Both the position numbers and the translations under genes were made by a program. Source: Bacillota bacterium (lineage in GTDB: Bacteria; Bacillota; Clostridia; Lachnospirales; Anaerotignaceae). From it: 6,080 bases of DNA. Shown here piece after piece: positions 5,585 to 6,080 of the stretch. The notes beneath the pieces were generated by a model. The model was given only the letters and a program-made list of their open reading frames with translations, was not told the origin of the DNA and searched no databases. The stretch's first letter is position 1, and each line of letters starts with the position of its first letter. Location of the stretch: assembly GCA_030526765.1 (NCBI GenBank), contig JAUNCB010000074.1:1-6080 (forward strand), read 5' to 3'.

Positions 5585-6080
5585 TTATCTTTTATGTCTT
5601 GCTATATAATCCGCTTCAATTTCTTCTTTCCAGTCACAGCTTAATGCCTCAGGCATATCTTCAATATCGCAGCTTCTCACTCGGCTTACGGCTTTGCATA
5701 ATGCTCTGAAATTGACTTCTGTACCTCTGGCATCGCATTCATAATTGACTGCCCGGTCAGACGCAATACCAAAACGACCAGCCACATCGATCGCATCCAT
5801 ATTGGCTCCCAAAAACAAGAATTCCCATCCATATTTTTCTTTCTGGCGTTTAACCATTCTTTTCACCTGATCAAAGGAATATCTCTTGCTGGAATTTTCC
5901 ATCCCATCCGTTGTAATGATAAAAAGTGTCTTTTCCGGTCTATCCTCATCTCTGGCATACTTATGGACATTGCCAATATGATGAATCGCACCGCCTATTG
6001 CATCCAGAAGGGCTGTACAGCCACGGACATAATACTCTTTTTCTGTCATCAGTCTAATTTTATCGATAGGCACTCTATCA
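5585..6080 (-). CDS. vWA domain protein, C-terminal part (5' end beyond window)
   Basis: Only the last 165 codons are visible. The frame stays open through the right edge, so the GTG at 6073 is probably an internal valine and not the start. The visible part matches the second half of a von Willebrand factor A fold. GCTALLDAIG carries the threonine that normally forms the second part of the metal-ion-dependent adhesion site (MIDAS). The strand TLFIITTDGMEN carries the third MIDAS aspartate. KYGWEFLFLGANMDA and the following residues form the last strands and helix. The first MIDAS motif (DxSxS) should lie just upstream, outside the window. No signal peptide or membrane segment is seen in this part, so a cytoplasmic protein is likely. 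Such proteins usually bind partner proteins through a Mg-bound site. It ends with TAA and the ADP-ribosylglycohydrolase gene starts 38 nt later on the same strand, with no terminator between, which suggests one operon. Family assignment is fairly sure; the role is unknown. Confidence 0.8.
   Translation of the reverse strand, partial: DRVPIDKIRLMTEKEYYVRGCTALLDAIGGAIHHIGNVHKYARDEDRPEKTLFIITTDGMENSSKRYSFDQVKRMVKRQKEKYGWEFLFLGANMDAIDVAGRFGIASDRAVNYECDARGTEVNFRALCKAVSRVRSCDIEDMPEALSCDWKEEIEADYIARHKR

Overview
The window looks like chromosomal DNA from an anaerobic, moderate-GC member of the Firmicutes, most likely class Clostridia and possibly a gut Lachnospiraceae or Ruminococcaceae relative. 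The reasons are strong AGGAGG-type ribosome binding sites, sigma-A-type promoters, a riboswitch with an intrinsic terminator, and use of the oxygen-sensitive radical-SAM enzyme ThiH instead of ThiO for thiazole synthesis. Genus cannot be fixed from sequence reading alone. Every gene I can support lies on the minus strand, so the biological order runs from high to low coordinates.

Right part (about 6080 to 4581): the C-terminal part of a von Willebrand factor A (vWA) domain protein enters from beyond the window. It is followed 38 nt later by a full ADP-ribosylglycohydrolase (ARH/DraG family) gene. The two are probably co-transcribed and may form a small ADP-ribose-related module, but the N-terminal half of the vWA protein and anything upstream are not visible.

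Middle (about 4580 to 4144): an unexplained intergenic stretch, then a convincing promoter and a small gene for a 67-residue protein of unknown function. Its leader contains a hairpin just ahead of the ribosome binding site.

Left-centre (about 4125 to 432): a complete, compact thiazole-synthesis operon for thiamine. A near-consensus promoter (TTGCAC, 17 nt, TATAAT) drives a leader with a TPP riboswitch and a 13-bp terminator hairpin, followed by thiS, thiF, thiG, thiH and a ThiE/TenI-family gene. ThiS is the sulfur carrier. ThiF adenylates its C-terminal Gly-Gly. ThiH makes dehydroglycine from tyrosine. ThiG builds the thiazole ring from DXP, dehydroglycine and ThiS thiocarboxylate. The last protein carries the TenI signature (GHIF, TDCKKG) and lacks the Mg-binding aspartates of ThiE, so I read it as the thiazole tautomerase and not as the thiamine phosphate synthase a quick annotation would give. 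Junctions are very tight: ribosome binding sites overlap the preceding stop codons, and the thiF site is formed by the codons for the ThiS Gly-Gly tail. No pyrimidine-branch gene (thiC, thiD) is present.

Far left (1 to 431): no confidently assigned gene. It holds a good minus-strand intrinsic terminator candidate, a weaker plus-strand one, and a doubtful 75-codon reading frame that runs through the hairpin. I find no CRISPR array, insertion sequence, tRNA or rRNA. The known system here is thiamine biosynthesis. The most novel-looking items are the 67-residue protein, the vWA/ARH pair and the unexplained left region.
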